Source of the DNA: Annona cherimola
Lineage: Eukaryota > Streptophyta > Magnoliopsida > Magnoliales > Annonaceae
Direction of reading: 5' to 3'
DNA length: 64,000 nucleotides
NCBI GenBank assembly: GCA_030490835.1
Contig: CM059975.1
Location: forward strand, 13,087,579-13,151,578
Shown here: positions 1-12,270 of the stretch, piece by piece
How positions within the stretch are numbered: the first letter of the stretch is position 1
Layout of the letters: each line of letters opens with the position of its first letter
Translations under genes and position numbers: made by a program
The notes under the pieces: generated by a model
What the model was told of the DNA's origin: nothing
What the model saw: only the letters and a program-made list of their open reading frames with translations
Database searches by the model: none

Positions 1-493
1 ACAAGTTTACGAGAAAAAAGTAAAAGAACAAATTTTAAATAATTTTTTTAAAGGGAGCTAAGTAAATCATCATTTAACTTGGACAAACAAGATCAAGGCT
101 AATGTACAATTAGTTATTTTTATGCTTAGCTTATATTTATTTTTAATTTTAATAAACATGTTTTCCAAATGTATTTAATTTATAGATCATGTTTTATTAT
201 TTTATAATATTTTTATATATTTATTATTATTATTATTAAAATCAAGTTTTTAAGAGATAAAATGACTTAAATATCCCTGAAATTAATGATTTTAAAAAAC
301 AAAAAATAAATACGTAAAAATATTGTAAAATAATGAAACTTAGTATATAAATTAAATATACTTACAAAAAAATATTTACAAAGAAAAAATAAAAAATAAA
401 TGTAGTAAGTTAAAGTGTTAAACATATATACAACTAATTCTGTATAACCCGTTTCAAGTCATAAAAATTCTCCAATGGAATTTGTATCTAAAC
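1..493. repeat. AT-rich flank with a palindromic MITE remnant
   Basis: Very AT-rich sequence with no credible gene. Roughly 110-445 reads as two arms of an imperfect inverted repeat: the left arm has a run resembling 'ttatagatcatgttttatta' and the right arm has its approximate complement around 330-365. The outer ends (near 108 and 440) resemble the ends of the split MITE at 17745-20090. No target-site duplication could be found. Assignment as a MITE is inference from symmetry. Confidence 0.4.
486..493. repeat. 8-bp target-site duplication of the hAT element (left copy)
   Basis: The octamer atctaaac directly precedes the left terminal inverted repeat and is repeated exactly at 2359-2366 after the right one. 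Confidence 0.85.
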
Positions 494-2358
494 CAATGTT
501 GTCAGAACCGAACCGGTGATTGAACCGGTAAAGGAACTGGTCTAGTTCGAACCAGTTCGACCGGTTAAGCAAACCGGTTCGAACCGGTGACGTCAGCATA
601 ACATATTTATGATGTCATAAATATTAAATTATCTTTGAATTTTAAATAAATATATTGATAAAATTATATTTTCATAAATCCTAAATATATATGTTAGATT
701 TTAAAAACAACAAGATAAGTATAAAAGATGCAGGAGGAACAATAGCAGGCTGCAGTAGGGATGGGAGTAGGCCGCAGCAATCACACATACATATATATTA
801 TTTGTGCTTACTGATAATTCTAAAAATTTTCATATAATTTTATATTAAATTCACACTTTTCGAGTATAAAAATGTTAATTAAATAAAGATTTTATGTGAA
901 ATTTAGTGAAAATTACATTTTTCATAAAATCTTTAATTTTGCTATAAAATGGGTCATTTTGCAACTTTTTTTTGAAAATACAAAATTATGAATCAATAGA
1001 CTAGAAAATTTTAATGTTGAAATGTTTATTAGCTTATTAATATAATTTGGGAAAATTTCTAAAATTATTTAATTGGAAAAATCATACATATATGACTACA
1101 ATTATATTTTAAAATACGGGGAACAAAGTATATTATTGTATTTAGATAAATTAAATTAAAGGATAAAGTGAATTAAACTAAGATGATATATGATATTATT
1201 GAAATTATTTATCAAAGAATTAATATTTAAATTCAGACGTAAATGCATTGCAGGAATACCGAACGACCATGCACCACCGGAGCACCATTTCTAGTACTCC
1301 ATCACCCCCAAATCCAGCTGCCGGCCATCTGTAATCAAATTCGAAGCCCAAATCCAAATGACCGAACCCATTTCCACCAAATACAGCATTTCAAAATGTC
1401 ATCTGACGATCATCGCTTTCAGAAAACGCCATCTCTGTTTCCATCTCCCATCTCTATTTACATCCCAATCCGTTTCATGCTCCATCGTCATCGATCATGT
1501 ATATAGAAGTGATGAGAGCTGCAGCACATAGGGATATCGGTTTAAGCTCCCTCAATGGGCAGCTCATCTCATTGGCCAGCTAGCTCATATGGAATAGGTC
1601 TCTGGCTTGCTCCTGTCCGCTCTTTGGTTATCTATCAGAAAGAGTCGTCATCTTTCCTTTCTGTCCACAAACAAATGATTTATATTGATTCCTGCGAATC
1701 TGGAATTTCTGTCACTACGGCAAACGGTCAAGACCTGTTCCTCAACGAGCAGAGCTTTCTAAGTGCAGTTGCCAATCTTGTCTGTTGTTGGGACGCTCTG
1801 CCCTTTCATCCCTCCAATCTAGCACTGACCTACCACCGCAAGAGCTAGAATCAATATCGAAAAAATTCAACCACCGACCGCTCACAGGTCACGCACCGGT
1901 CGAAGATCGATTACCTTTCTTTCTTCCCTACCCTCTGAACTTCCCGTTGGGATATCACAAACTGTCTCCTTCGAGGTCGGGAATCGCCGATTATGCTTTT
2001 CTCGAAGCCTTGGCAGCACGGCTCCGATCGGGTCAGGCGGTGGATGTCTACCATTGGTGCGGAAGACAACGGGATTGTCGAACTGCCAATTGTCGAACCT
2101 GTCATCCCCTGTCATTCTACTCACGGGCTTTCACGGTTTCATCGAACTGCCAATTGCCGAACACCTTTTTTTTTAATTCACTTAACTGCCGAACCGGTTG
2201 CATACGGTCGAACCGCGACGTCCGGTTCGACCGCCGGTTCGACGGTTCTTACAGTTTAATATAATTAAACCGAACCGTATGTAAATGAACCGGACAGAGG
2301 ACCGGTTCCCGGTTGAACCGGTCGGACCGGCCGGTCCGGTCCGGTTCTGACAACACTG
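494..2358. mobile_element. non-autonomous hAT-type DNA transposon, 1.9 kb
   Basis: The ends are near-perfect terminal inverted repeats: CAATGTTGTCAGAACCG at the left and, complemented, CAGTGTTGTCAGAACCG at the right. They are flanked by a perfect 8-bp direct repeat, atctaaac, at 486-493 and 2359-2366. An 8-bp duplication with CA(G)TG ends is characteristic of the hAT superfamily. Both subterminal regions are packed with GGTTCGAACCGG-like motifs in both orientations, the kind of repeats hAT transposases bind. The interior (about 1240-2150) is clearly less AT-rich than its surroundings and contains short ORFs, none of which I recognise as a transposase. It is therefore probably mobilised in trans, and the interior may be captured host sequence. 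A short derivative lies at 50085-50686. Confidence 0.85.
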
Positions 2359-2439
2359 ATCTAAACTGAAAAACGTAATACTATTCATTGAAAATTAAAA
2401 AAAATTGTAGAGAATATTATATGGCTTGAAAATAGGGAT

Positions 2440-2632
2440 CATGCCTAAATGATCTCGAGTGCACTTGAGTTCGGTGCACTCAGTTGCTTTTAACTCATTT
2501 TTTTTATTTTTTAAAAAAATTTTAGACAATTGTTAATCTAAATATATTTAACATGTGTATCGATTTTTACCATTTTTTAAGATTTGTAAATATTTTTTAA
2601 AATTTTTTTAAAATGTGTTATTTTTAGTAATT
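2440..2632. repeat. half of a palindromic MITE
   Basis: The segment starts with repeated 'gtgcact' words and continues with 'gttaatctaaatatatttaa', the shared left-arm text of the palindromic family described at 8177-8563. The complementary right arm is missing, so this looks like a truncated copy. Confidence 0.5.
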
Positions 2633-3079
2633 TTGAAAGGGACCATAAAGTGGTAGACCACCGAGAAAGATGTATACCTTCCGGAACATGACTTATTAAC
2701 ACCATGGCTTTTAAAATGGCGTAGCGACGGCAACTCATGCAGCTGGACTGGCCTCAATCCATGTACACTGCATGAAAAATCAAGCCCTGCAGCCGACTGC
2801 ATACGTCACAATTCACATGCCGTGTTCCACGCCACAGACCACACGTCCCCATGTCATTGACATGGCATGGGATGGAACGGGACACGAGAGGGATTGTTCG
2901 TTGACTTCGGGGTTCGCTTAGCGCTCCTTCTGCCACAAACCTCCACCTACTCGTGAAATTTTAAAAATACGCTGGGATGAAAATCCATGCTCTGTTGACA
3001 AGTGCGCACCCTCTGTCTGTGGACCGTGAAGTGAAGTCGAGTACTTGCCTACTGCCGAGTGCCGACCCTGTTACTCCTC
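2633..3079. other. apparently single-copy spacer, no gene recognised
   Basis: This stretch is richer in GC than its neighbours. It carries only short overlapping ORFs on the minus strand (up to 68 codons) with no recognisable domain. I see no inverted repeat or target duplication inside it. Confidence 0.4.
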
Positions 3080-3429
3080 GGAGCTTAGTCGTATCCTCCT
3101 AGTGATTATTGAACTCTTAATGCTCTCAGTCGCATATGTCTATTTTTTTTAAATTTTTTTTTATAAAACTGTTAATCTAGGTGTATTTAACCTCTGTGTA
3201 AATTTTTATCATTTTTGAAGCATTTTAGATATTTTAAAATTACTAAAATGTCACTGATTTTCAAAAATAAATATCTAAAATACTTCAAAAATGGTAAAAA
3301 TTTATACACATATTAAATACACCTAAATTAATAATCTTGTAAAGAAATTTAAAAAAAATAAAATAAAAAAGGTGTACGCGCCTGGGAGCATTGAGAGTTC
3401 AATGCTCCCGCGAGCATACGACCAAGCTC
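3080..3429. mobile_element. palindromic MITE, Mutator-like target duplication
   Basis: The terminal inverted repeats begin GAGCTTAGTCGTATCCTC on the left and, complemented, GAGCTTGGTCGTATGCTC on the right. The whole element folds into two complementary AT-rich arms. It is flanked by 11-bp direct repeats, tgttactcctc at 3069-3079 and tgttacttctc at 3430-3440, with one mismatch. The 9-12 bp duplications seen in this and four other copies point to Mutator-like (MULE) mobilisation. Confidence 0.75.
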
Positions 3430-4209
3430 TGTTACTTCTCAACCACAAGCTTAGCACTTTTTCCAGCCAAGTATATCCATTGCTAACTCATTTTAACAAT
3501 TTCAATCAAGTCCAAGAGAAACAATAAGTTCTTATTTAATCAATGAAAAACAATAAACTCTATCTAAATTACAATGAGGAAATAGTCGGCCAACCAAAAA
3601 AAAGACATAGCTCCATCAAATAATTGAAAATTGACACAGTGGCTCTACACTTGTTCCGTTTCGAACCAAATACCTCATTTAAGGGAGGTGATTCTATAAG
3701 GAGCCAGGACTTTAAGGAATGGATCTAAGGATTCTGGCTATCTGTGGCCCTTATTAAAAAAAAAACAAAAGGAATATAATTATGAAAAATAAAATTATTA
3801 AAAATGTTTCAAAAGATACAAGGTCATTTGAGCTTTGTATTTTTAGACAATTTTTTTAACTTTTCAAAATAGTTTTTAAATTTTCAACACAACTGTTTAT
3901 ATTTTTAATGTAGTTGTTTCTATTTCTAATACATATTATTATATTTTTATTCCGGATAAAATTTAATTCATAGGGGAATACGAATGAAATTGGTTATTTA
4001 AAAAATACGAAAAATTGGTAAAATATAGGATTAAAAATAGAAAAAAGGATAGGTAAGTAATTACTATGTTAACCTTTTGTTATTTTTTTTCCCTAAACAA
4101 ACAAAATATTTTTGTTTTTTAATAAAGAATAATACGCTATTTTGGGTTCAAACCTCAAATGTCTTGTTTGTTTGTCACCGTCAATGGCATAAAAAGGGGT
4201 TTTGTTTCA
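3430..4209. other. AT-rich spacer without a recognised gene
   Basis: Homopolymer-rich non-coding sequence. Nothing here can be supported as coding, RNA or a bounded repeat. Confidence 0.4.
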
Positions 4210-4508
4210 ATGCAACCCAGCTAGAAATTTTATTTTTAATATTTTTAAAATTTTTCATAAAACCCTTAATATATGTGTGTATTAAATTTTATCATTTTTG
4301 AAAATTTGTATATATTTGATTTCTAAAAGTAGGGGTATTTTAGTCATTTAAAAAGTACTAAAACACCTCTATTTTAAAAAAAAATATATATATATATATA
4401 CACTTTTTCAAAAATGATAAAACTTAGTTTACAAATTAAATACACTTGGATTAAGAATTTTATAAAAAAAAATTGAAAGAAATATTAAAAATAGAATTTG
4501 GATGCATT
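4210..4508. mobile_element. palindromic MITE copy
   Basis: The left arm (about 4230-4330, ending in 'taagggt'-like and 'atcatttttgaaaa' words) is complemented by the right arm (about 4395-4500, 'aaaaatgataaaacttagtt'). A short (TA)n run lies at the fold. The body is of the same type as the other palindromic MITEs. Boundaries are approximate and no duplication was found. Confidence 0.5.
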
Positions 4509-4959
4509 TAAACATTTTCCGTAAAAAAGTGTGTATGATTAAAAGATGCAATATTCTCCTACACGGCATCGAAACGCCCCAGTGGAATAAAATGTTTGTC
4601 TTCAGAGATGCAACTCGGATCATGATCATGTTGGTTTGATTTGGGCTACCCTTTTGATACTGTAAAAGTAATATCTAATCGTTGGATTTGTTCAATTTTG
4701 ATTTCATACTGATTTCTTGAAAATACAAAATTTAACCTTGAAATAGTCAGATTGTTTTTTCATGAAAATAAAAAAATTAGACGAAGGTGACGTGGGAAAA
4801 AAGAATCCCTTTTGAGAGGAAAAAATGGAGGAAGAAAAATTAATTTCATCCTAGAGATACGTGTGGTCTATGTGGACGTGGAGTACTGTTAAATTGTTTA
4901 TGAGTATCAACGGGATGAAACTTACTGTCATCTGTTGAAAAGTTATCCCTTTAGCTCGT

Positions 4960-5263
4960 AGTAAGCGGATGATTCGCTTAGCCCATCTAGTAAGATTCAT
5001 CGGAAAATTCATTTAAAATATTTTTTAACTTTTTTCTTCATCTACTTTTTATCTAATTGTATTTTTGGATATATGTATATATTTTTTGAGATTTTCAAAA
5101 AAAATATACACACAAATGGTAAAACTTTGTTTATATGCTAGATACACTTAAATAAATAAGTGTATGAAGGAAAAAAATAGAAATAAAACCTTAAATGATT
5201 TTTTAAGATAGACTAAGTAAGTCTTTTGCTTAGTCTAGTCTGAGCTAACTGAATCATTCATCT
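4960..5263. mobile_element. palindromic MITE, second subfamily
   Basis: The outer ends read 'gatgattcgcttagcccatc' on the left and the approximate complement near 5225-5262 on the right, including 'gcttagtc' and 'gaatcattcatc'. Related copies are at 15239-15625 and 24987-25255. The interior is a symmetric AT-rich hairpin. Target duplication not determined. Confidence 0.55.
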
Positions 5264-6773
5264 ATCTTATTTGTGGACAATAGCAATATCTTTACCCCAC
5301 TTACGATCTAGCCAATTTTTTATTTTTAAAAATATGTTGATTTAAGTATATTTAATTTATAAATTAAATCTTACCATTTTCTAAGATATATTGTCTTTGG
5401 ACTTTTATAACAAATATATTTTTATTATTTTAGCAATTAACACGTACTAACAGGATCAGTCCTCCTTTTACCTAACCTTAAACATAAATATTTTTTTAAA
5501 ATTTACCTTACTTGGTAAAAAGTATTTTCAATGGATATTCACAAATCACAATTATCCCATCCAACCTACCTTGGAGTATTAATGATCATGGTTAACCCGT
5601 CAGTTGCTCATCTGACTAATTTATAAATAGGTTTGGTTTAAAATTTTTAAATGATCATAGACCCATTTAACTATTTAAATAAATAAACGGATTAGAATTA
5701 AAAAAATTTTACAACATGTTAACCTGTTTAGTAATGGATTTAACTCATTTAACCTATTGATTCATTTACGAGTTATTAAGAATGAGTATATATTTTCTAA
5801 ATCCTAAATATATTTCTCCTATCTTGATTTTCTATTTTCCTCCTCTCATCTATGACTTTAGAGGGACTTTTTGGATTGTGGTAAAACTTAGATAACAATT
5901 TTTATTATTGTGTAAGCCGTAAACTTTAAATATCATGATGAGACATTCACTTCCAATGGGTTGTGAATGGTGCATTAATTGAGCCTGCAAATTCAAATGG
6001 GTGGTTAACTGTGCACACAAATTCAAATGAATGGCTATTGTGTACCATGCTCAGGTCGTTTTATCCAACTACACCCTTATTTGACAAGTTTTTTGCATAC
6101 TTCCCTCAAATTTGAAAAATTTTATACTCACCTATAAGTTTTCTCACTATCCAACTCTCTGTCTCCCCCTCTTCTTTCTGATCATTTTCCTCTCCATCTC
6201 TTTAGTATTTTCGCCTCTCTCTCCTCTCTTTACCTTCATCTTTTCCTTTTTATCTCTGATTATTTCTCTCTTCATCTTCATTATTGTTTCCCCCTTTTTG
6301 TTTACTTTCTATCTCACCAAGTTGTCATTACTCTTTGTACTGGCACGTTGAATATATATTTCTCCTCCGACAAAGATATGATCATACCATGTATCATGTA
6401 TCTCATTGGTATAGATTAATTTACAATGACAATTACAAACAACACTTGCTCAACTATTTTTTTGAAATAAATACATTCAATTTTAAAGAAGCTTAGTTTT
6501 GATTTTTTTATAATATATACACACACAACTCATTAACAACCTAAAATTCATTTATTAAATAGGTTGTAAATGGATTAGAGTCAAAAAATTTTAAACAACT
6601 TAATAAACAGATTAAGGTTGATTTTTTTAGATGAATTAGAATTAAAATTAAGCTTTAACTTGTCAAATTCGATCCGTTAACACTCATAAACTTACCCACT
6701 TTATATCTCAATGACTTAGATATGCTTATTTTTGTCTTGCATGAAGTGAGAATATGAGATGAAAAAGTATAGT
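5264..6773. other. AT-rich repeat debris, no gene
   Basis: Imperfect inverted similarity links about 5590-5780 with about 6530-6710 (runs such as 'acggattagaattaaaa' and its approximate complement), so this may be a roughly 1.1-kb decayed TIR element. The pyrimidine-rich stretch 6130-6330 gives a long low-complexity ORF with no similarity to a known protein. Confidence 0.35.
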
Positions 6774-7167
6774 TCTAATTGAATGCACTCGGTGCACTCG
6801 GATGCATTTAACCCATTTTAAAAAATTTTAAACTTTTTTATAAAACTGCTAATCTAAGCATATTTAACATATGTATCAATTTTTATCCTTTTTAGAACTT
6901 TCTTTGGATTTTTAAAAATCCAAAGAAAATATCTAAAAATCTCTAAAAAGGGTAAAAAATTGATACACATGTTAAATACACTTAGATACACATGTTAAAA
7001 ATTCAAAGAAAATATCTAAAAATCTCTAAAAAGGGTAAAAATTGATACATATGTTAAATACACTTAGATTAACAGTTGTGTAAAAAAATTTTAAAAAATA
7101 AAAAAAAGAGTATTTGTACTAGGGTACACCGAGTCTAAGTGCATTTGGGTGCATGCAACTAGAGCAA
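6774..7167. mobile_element. palindromic MITE with an internal tandem duplication
   Basis: The ends are TCTAATTGAATGCACTCGG on the left and, complemented, a TGCTCTAGTTGCATGCACCC-type sequence on the right. A 12-bp direct repeat, aaaaagtatagt, flanks the element (6762-6773 and 7168-7179). Inside the right arm a block of roughly 80 bp (6916-6995) is repeated almost exactly at 6996-7070. Confidence 0.7.
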
Positions 7168-7185
7168 AAAAAGTATAGTAGTGTA

Positions 7186-7438
7186 CTAATAATGAAAAGT
7201 GCTTGGGAGGATGAAAAAGTGAGAAAAATAGTTTTGAAAAATGTGAAAATAATTTGATATAATAGAGATAAAGTGAGAATTGATAAGATAGTTGTGTGAA
7301 AAATAATAGAAATACTAAAGTAAAAATGGAAAAAATAGGATAGTTAGATAGTTACAAAAAAAAAACAATTTTTCAAAAAAGTATGAAAAGAAAAGAGGAA
7401 AACCACTTCCCCATAAAATTGTATCACCAAATGAAGCC
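7186..7438. mobile_element. Tourist-like MITE (probable)
   Basis: The interior carries the words shared by this family: 'tttgaaaaatgtgaaaata', 'gatataatagagataaagtg' and a repeated 'gatagttgtgtg'. The right end, complemented, starts GGCTTCATTTGG and is followed by TTA. The left end is degraded. Confidence 0.4.
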
Positions 7439-8095
7439 TTAAAAAATTGTATAGGAATGCGAAAAATAAGTTATTAAACAATAAATTGTTGCATATATTC
7501 TTGCTTTTCCAGTTAGGCGTCTCGTTTGACTACTGTATAATAGATTTTTGAAAATTTCTCCTTTCAATAAAGTTGCAAGATGGCCCACCAGATGTCGACG
7601 TGCCATTAAAAATTTAAAACAGAACCATCTGGCCATCTTTCTGACCAGATTGTTGGAAAAGTGTGAAAAGGGGAGCGGGTTTTACCTTTCGGTTCACCAA
7701 CCAAAGAATTTCCGTGTGCGAGAAGACCACATGAAAAGATCTAAAAAGGCACCACCAGGTTAATAAGATATGAATCGATATATGCCTACACATCCAATAT
7801 TTCAATCTGGAAGATCGTTCTGTTATTAGAATAATATTGCCGGACCTCGTCGAAATGGGCAGTAAGCTACGCAGAAGATGTTCTGGGGGTTGGGGTGAGG
7901 TGTGATATCAAAGAAACATCGGGAAGTCCAAAGTTATGATCTGTCATTCTACTTGTATCCGCGTGATGCAATCATGAATATAAGTTATCTTATGAATGAA
8001 ACCTCGTGCATAAAGAAAGCTAGCTAAGCTTACACAAGAAAATAGATATTTTATACTGAAAATTAGAAAAAAGGAAAATAAAATAAAGGATTCTC
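7439..8095. other. spacer, no gene recognised
   Basis: The segment 7540-7800 is less AT-rich and yields short overlapping ORFs on both strands (63-71 codons). None has a recognisable motif, and the two-strand overlap argues against coding. Confidence 0.35.
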
Positions 8096-8745
8096 AGCAA
8101 GTCAAGATTGCTAGGAGCCTACTAGCCTAGGACTGCCCACAACGAGCTCTCGGGTTCGACCTGGGCGATTTGCAAAGCAAGGTGATTTAATACACTCCAG
8201 TGCATTTAGCTTTAGTGTATATGGGTGTATTTAACTTATTTATTAATTTTTTAAATTTTTTTATAAAACTGTTAATCTAAATGTATTGAATATATGTACC
8301 AAGTTTTATCATTTTTGGATATTTTTAGATATTTTTAGATTTTTTAAAATCAGTAACATTTTTCGTAATTTAAAATTACTAAAATGCTACTGATTTTAAA
8401 AAATTCAAAAAATCTAAAAAATCCAAAAATAGTACAATTTGATACACATATTTAATATATTTAAATTAACAGTTGTATAAAAAATTTAAAAAAATAAAAA
8501 AATGAGTTTTCGCACCTAAGTACACTGAAGCTAAGTACACATGGGTGCATAGGAACAATTCTCATTTGCAAATATATCCTTTTAGTTTGGAATAAGTTTG
8601 AGTTCCTAGCCATCCGCAGGTTTTTGTGGGTGGAGTAGTATGTCTCCGTAGCCTTTGTGTGAGAGTCGTGTCTCCCTTACCCATGGGCTTTAATATAAGT
8701 TTAATATGTTGTATGAGGCACTTTGTATATAAGTAACTTGAATAA
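8096..8745 (+). mobile_element. tRNA-derived SINE split by a MITE
   Basis: The left part (8096-8176) has a pol III box-B-like motif, GGGTTCGACCTGG, at about 8153-8165. The right part (8573 to about 8745) continues with SINE-body-like text ('gggtggagtagtatgtctcc' and 'cttacccatgggcttt'). The two parts are separated by the MITE at 8177-8563. Joining them across the 9-bp duplication restores a continuous roughly 250-bp unit. The outer boundaries are approximate. Confidence 0.55.
8177..8563. mobile_element. palindromic MITE with 9-bp target duplication
   Basis: A perfect 9-bp direct repeat, atttgcaaa, flanks the element at 8168-8176 and 8564-8572. The inner part is a long palindrome: 'cagtgcatttagcttcagtg' on the left is answered by the complement 'cactgaagctaagtacac' on the right, and the AT-rich arms pair throughout. 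It belongs to the same family as 3080-3429, 6774-7167, 48347-48684 and 55914-56187. A 9-bp duplication fits Mutator-type transposition. Confidence 0.8.
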
Positions 8746-10023
8746 TAAAAAGTATATTCATATAGTTTTAGAAATTATAAATAATCAATATATAGTTTGA
8801 TCATAATTATAAATATACTCGCGATGTTATAATATCATTACTTCATAATTATGGTATGAGCATATGTATAAAAATATGCAAACTACATGAATATATTTAC
8901 AAATTTAAAAATTAAGTATGTATATTTAGTTGTTGCAAATATACCTAAATAGTTTGCATATCTTTCCAAATATATTCACACTGTGATATATGCAGTAATA
9001 ATGTTATAATGACGTGAGTATATTTACAGTTATAGTCAAACTATATGAGATTATTTACAATTTCTAAAACTACGTAATTATATTTATAATTATGGTCAAA
9101 GTATTTTCATATATTTGCAAATTATCCATTTAACTAATTCGACGAAGTCTTCTCGTTTTTGATTAAGATGACTTTTAAAGGAGGGGCTATCAACTTATTT
9201 TAAAACGTGTTCATCCGATCCGTTCAATTTCTGACTTGGAAGTAAGTAGACGATATGTAAGCAAAAAAAAAAAAAAAGCTTTATTTTGATTAAAAATAAA
9301 AAGAAATAAAATATAAATGATGGTCGGATAAATAAAATTATTAAGATTATTAAGGGTAGTTAAAGTGCTATTCACAAGGATATACAAAATGGTATCGATT
9401 ATACTTTCCTTCTTTCTGCATGCCCAACCAAGCGACGTCTTAATGATATTAATTAAATGGAACTGATTCCGTGCGGTATCGTGAGATCAGCCCCCTAATA
9501 GATTTTTTAATTTTTTACATCATTGCTGACCCACCTAAATAAGTGTCCATAATTCTTTTTTTGAATTTTTGGAATGATTAAAATAGATTTTTTTGAAATT
9601 TTCAAAATCTCATGCGCTGGGTAGCCTGAGTGCTACTGGGCCTTAAATTTGGATAAGTTATGTTCACAGCTAAGATTATCCTATGATGGAATAAGATGAG
9701 AAGATCCGAAATCCAATAATTTTTTTTCTAATCTTAATACACCTTTATCCAATACCAGTACAACTTTTCTCATTCTTAATATATTTAAATTGCAAATTTT
9801 CATCTCAACCAAGCTTTGAACAACCCTAAGAGTAGCCTCAGTTGACTGTATCTTCTTTTATTAATTTGCTATACCTTTTGATTATCTGTTGAGCCTTAGG
9901 GTATATAGGATTAACTAATGATTATTATTGTTGTTGCTGCTGTTTTTATTCTGCAATTAACATAAGAAAATACATCCGCAACTTAAATGGAAACAGGTTG
10001 ACGCACTGCATGATTAGGAAAAC

Positions 10024-10057
<34 letters not shown>

Positions 10058-10236
10058 TCCCATGCATATGAATATAATGCTTGCCTCTAATAATTTGTAA
10101 CCAACACAGCGAGTTATAGTTGGGCCGACAAGCTTGGGGAGCATATTACCAGTGCAAGTTGTGTAAGGTTCGTATGAATAACCAGTCAACTAACTCTAAC
10201 TTAAATTGGGTGAGGTCTAATAACAAAAAGTACCGA
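8746..10236. other. AT-rich spacer, no gene
   Basis: The segment 8750-9130 holds several inverted copies of words such as 'tataattatggtcaaa' and 'gcaaatatacc', suggesting decayed TIR elements. A poly(A) run of about 28 lies at 10026-10053. No coding region is supported; the minus-strand ORF across the poly(A) run is a homopolymer artefact. Confidence 0.4.
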
Positions 10237-10845
10237 TATTGTGCACCCAGAAGCACTTACCTTCGGTGCATCAAAAATTTATTTTTAAATCTTTTTAAAA
10301 AATTTTAATAACTATTAATCTAAGGGTGTATTTGGTAATGAGAAGAAAATATCAAGCTAAAATTTTTTAATCTAAAAATTTTCACTCTCGATAACTGCCA
10401 TATTTTAAAATTATTTCTCTGCATCTTTCTATACAACTATCCTATTTTTTAATCATTTCTATACAATTACCTATACAATTAACTTATTTATTTTAATCTT
10501 ATTCCCCTTACGTCTCATCATTATCCTTATCCTATTACATCATTTTCTAGTAATTTAACAATTTTATACCAAAATTTTTTCATCCAAAAGTTTTATAACT
10601 TCCCAAATTCACCTTAAGTTTATTTAACATGTGTAACAATTTTTACTATTTTTAAAGATTTGTAGATTTATTAAAATGCCATTATTTTTAAAAAATCCAA
10701 AAAAGTATAAACCTATAAAAACTGTAAAACTCGATACACATGTTTTTTTATTATATACATATATTAAATACACTTGGATTAACAGTTGTATAAAAATTCT
10801 TTAAAAATATAAAGGGTTAAGTACATCCGAGTGTATTTATAATCC
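10237..10845. mobile_element. palindromic MITE interrupted by a Tourist-like MITE
   Basis: The left piece (10237-10323) begins with 'tgcacccagaagcacttacc' and runs to 'taactattaatctaa'. The right piece (10615-10845) resumes with 'taagtttatttaacatgtg' and pairs with the left arm. Removing 10324-10614 plus one TAA restores the standard family text, so the Tourist-like insertion is younger. Confidence 0.65.
10324..10614. mobile_element. Tourist-like (PIF/Harbinger) MITE, nested
   Basis: The terminal repeats GGGTGTATTTGG (left) and AGGTGAATTTGG (right, complemented) are flanked by TAA at 10321-10323 and 10615-10617. A 3-bp TWA duplication with GGG..TTTGG ends is the Tourist/PIF pattern. The interior lacks coding capacity. 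It sits inside the palindromic MITE 10237-10845. Confidence 0.7.
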
Positions 10846-10989
10846 CTTAATTTTTAACCAGGTTACATAGAAGCGGTCGCATGTGACTCCTTAATTTTTA
10901 AGAGATTGATGATTGATTTAAAATCTAATTCATTTAATACTTATTTATCTACGAGACCAAGTTTCATCCAAATCAAGTATGTGCATAAG

Positions 10990-11490
10990 CCATTGCTCAA
11001 ATAAATAAATATATATACTCATGTGTAAATTATAAAAAAATGTTTAGATCTATTCACACATATATTAAAATATAATAATAATTTATAGAATTGTTTATCT
11101 ACGTAGTATTGATATTTTAGATTATTTAGATATTGAAAAAACTATTTTAAAAAATTGATATTTTAGCATCAAACCATTTTATTATATTGATTTTACACAT
11201 TTATAGATGGAACTCATATACAGTGAAATTTTAAAAATAAAAGGATTTTCAAGATACTATAAAATGACGCTAAATATAATAGATAAAGTAGATTTTTTTA
11301 TCAACCATCAAGATTTTAAAAATAGAGAAGTTACATGGAAAAGGAGTTTCATCAAAGTGGAACTAGTTATATTGAAAATTTTGTACATGTCTCCTGTAGA
11401 TACATTGTTAGTCATTTAGAATCCCGTTTGTGAGGGGAGCATTTCTCCCATTTCAAGAGTTATGTCTCCTATAAATATATTATTAGTTAT
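10990..11490 (+). repeat. AT-rich dispersed repeat, copy 1
   Basis: Shares an ordered series of words with 11830-12270 and 26455-26830, for example 'gatattttagattatttaga', 'attttattatattgatttt' and 'aggatttcaagatac'. A partial inverted copy occurs at 21240-21455. No termini could be defined. This may be an old TIR or LTR-like element. Confidence 0.4.
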
Positions 11491-11829
11491 TTAGCTAGAT
11501 TTATCTCTCGAGCAAGAAATTAAAAAATATATGTAATTGAGTAGTAATATAAATCAATAAAAAATATAGGATAAAATAAGAACATATATTTAATTATAAA
11601 ATCTTATATAAATTACTTAAATTATTTATTAATTAAGTAATTAAATAGTATTTGAATTTTTAGAATATTATCATTGATCATCATAAAGAGTTATAAGGAT
11701 ATTTTTATCTTTTGTATATTATTTTAATATTTCATCTTTAGCTGCATCGAGCATAACATATTAGTTTAAGTCATCAAATTAAATAATCTATGCTATTGAA
11801 CTTTGAACTTTACATTCGCTTTCATGTAA

Positions 11830-12270
11830 TTCTATCTATTTTTAAGATATTGATGTTTGATGCAAAATTTAATTTTTCATTATATTTAACATCATTTATA
11901 TGCAAGGGTTGCATTTACTCAATATTAGATATATTCATGTGTAAATTACAGGAAATACTTACAATTATTCAAGTATATATTTGAATGTAATAATAATTTA
12001 AAGAATTACTTTTTCACATAGTGATGATATTTTAGATGATTTAGATATTGAAAATAATATTTAAAAATTAATTTTTAGTATTAAATAATTTTATTATGGT
12101 GATTTCACACACTTATAGATGGGGCCCATATATGATAATACTAAACAAATAAACATAATAATAGAAATGACGCTAAATACAATAAATATATTAAATTTTT
12201 CATCAACTATCAAAATATTAAAAATGAAGAAAATTACATACAAGAGAGGTTTCATAGATGCAGAGCCATT
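11830..12270 (+). repeat. AT-rich dispersed repeat, copy 2
   Basis: Same order of motifs as copy 1: 'gtgtaaattacaggaaatac', 'gatgatttagatattgaaaa', 'cacttatagatgg' followed by a methionine-like 'atgacgctaaata' stretch. It lies in the same orientation about 830 bp downstream of copy 1. Confidence 0.4.

Noticed and set aside
2182..2388. Minus-strand collagen-like ORF rich in T-G-P
   Set aside because: Produced by the GGTTCGAACCGG subterminal repeats at the right end of the hAT element.
6112..6351. 79-codon hydrophobic ORF
   Set aside because: Derived from a pyrimidine-rich low-complexity stretch; looks like a membrane protein only because T/C-rich codons give F, L, S and I.
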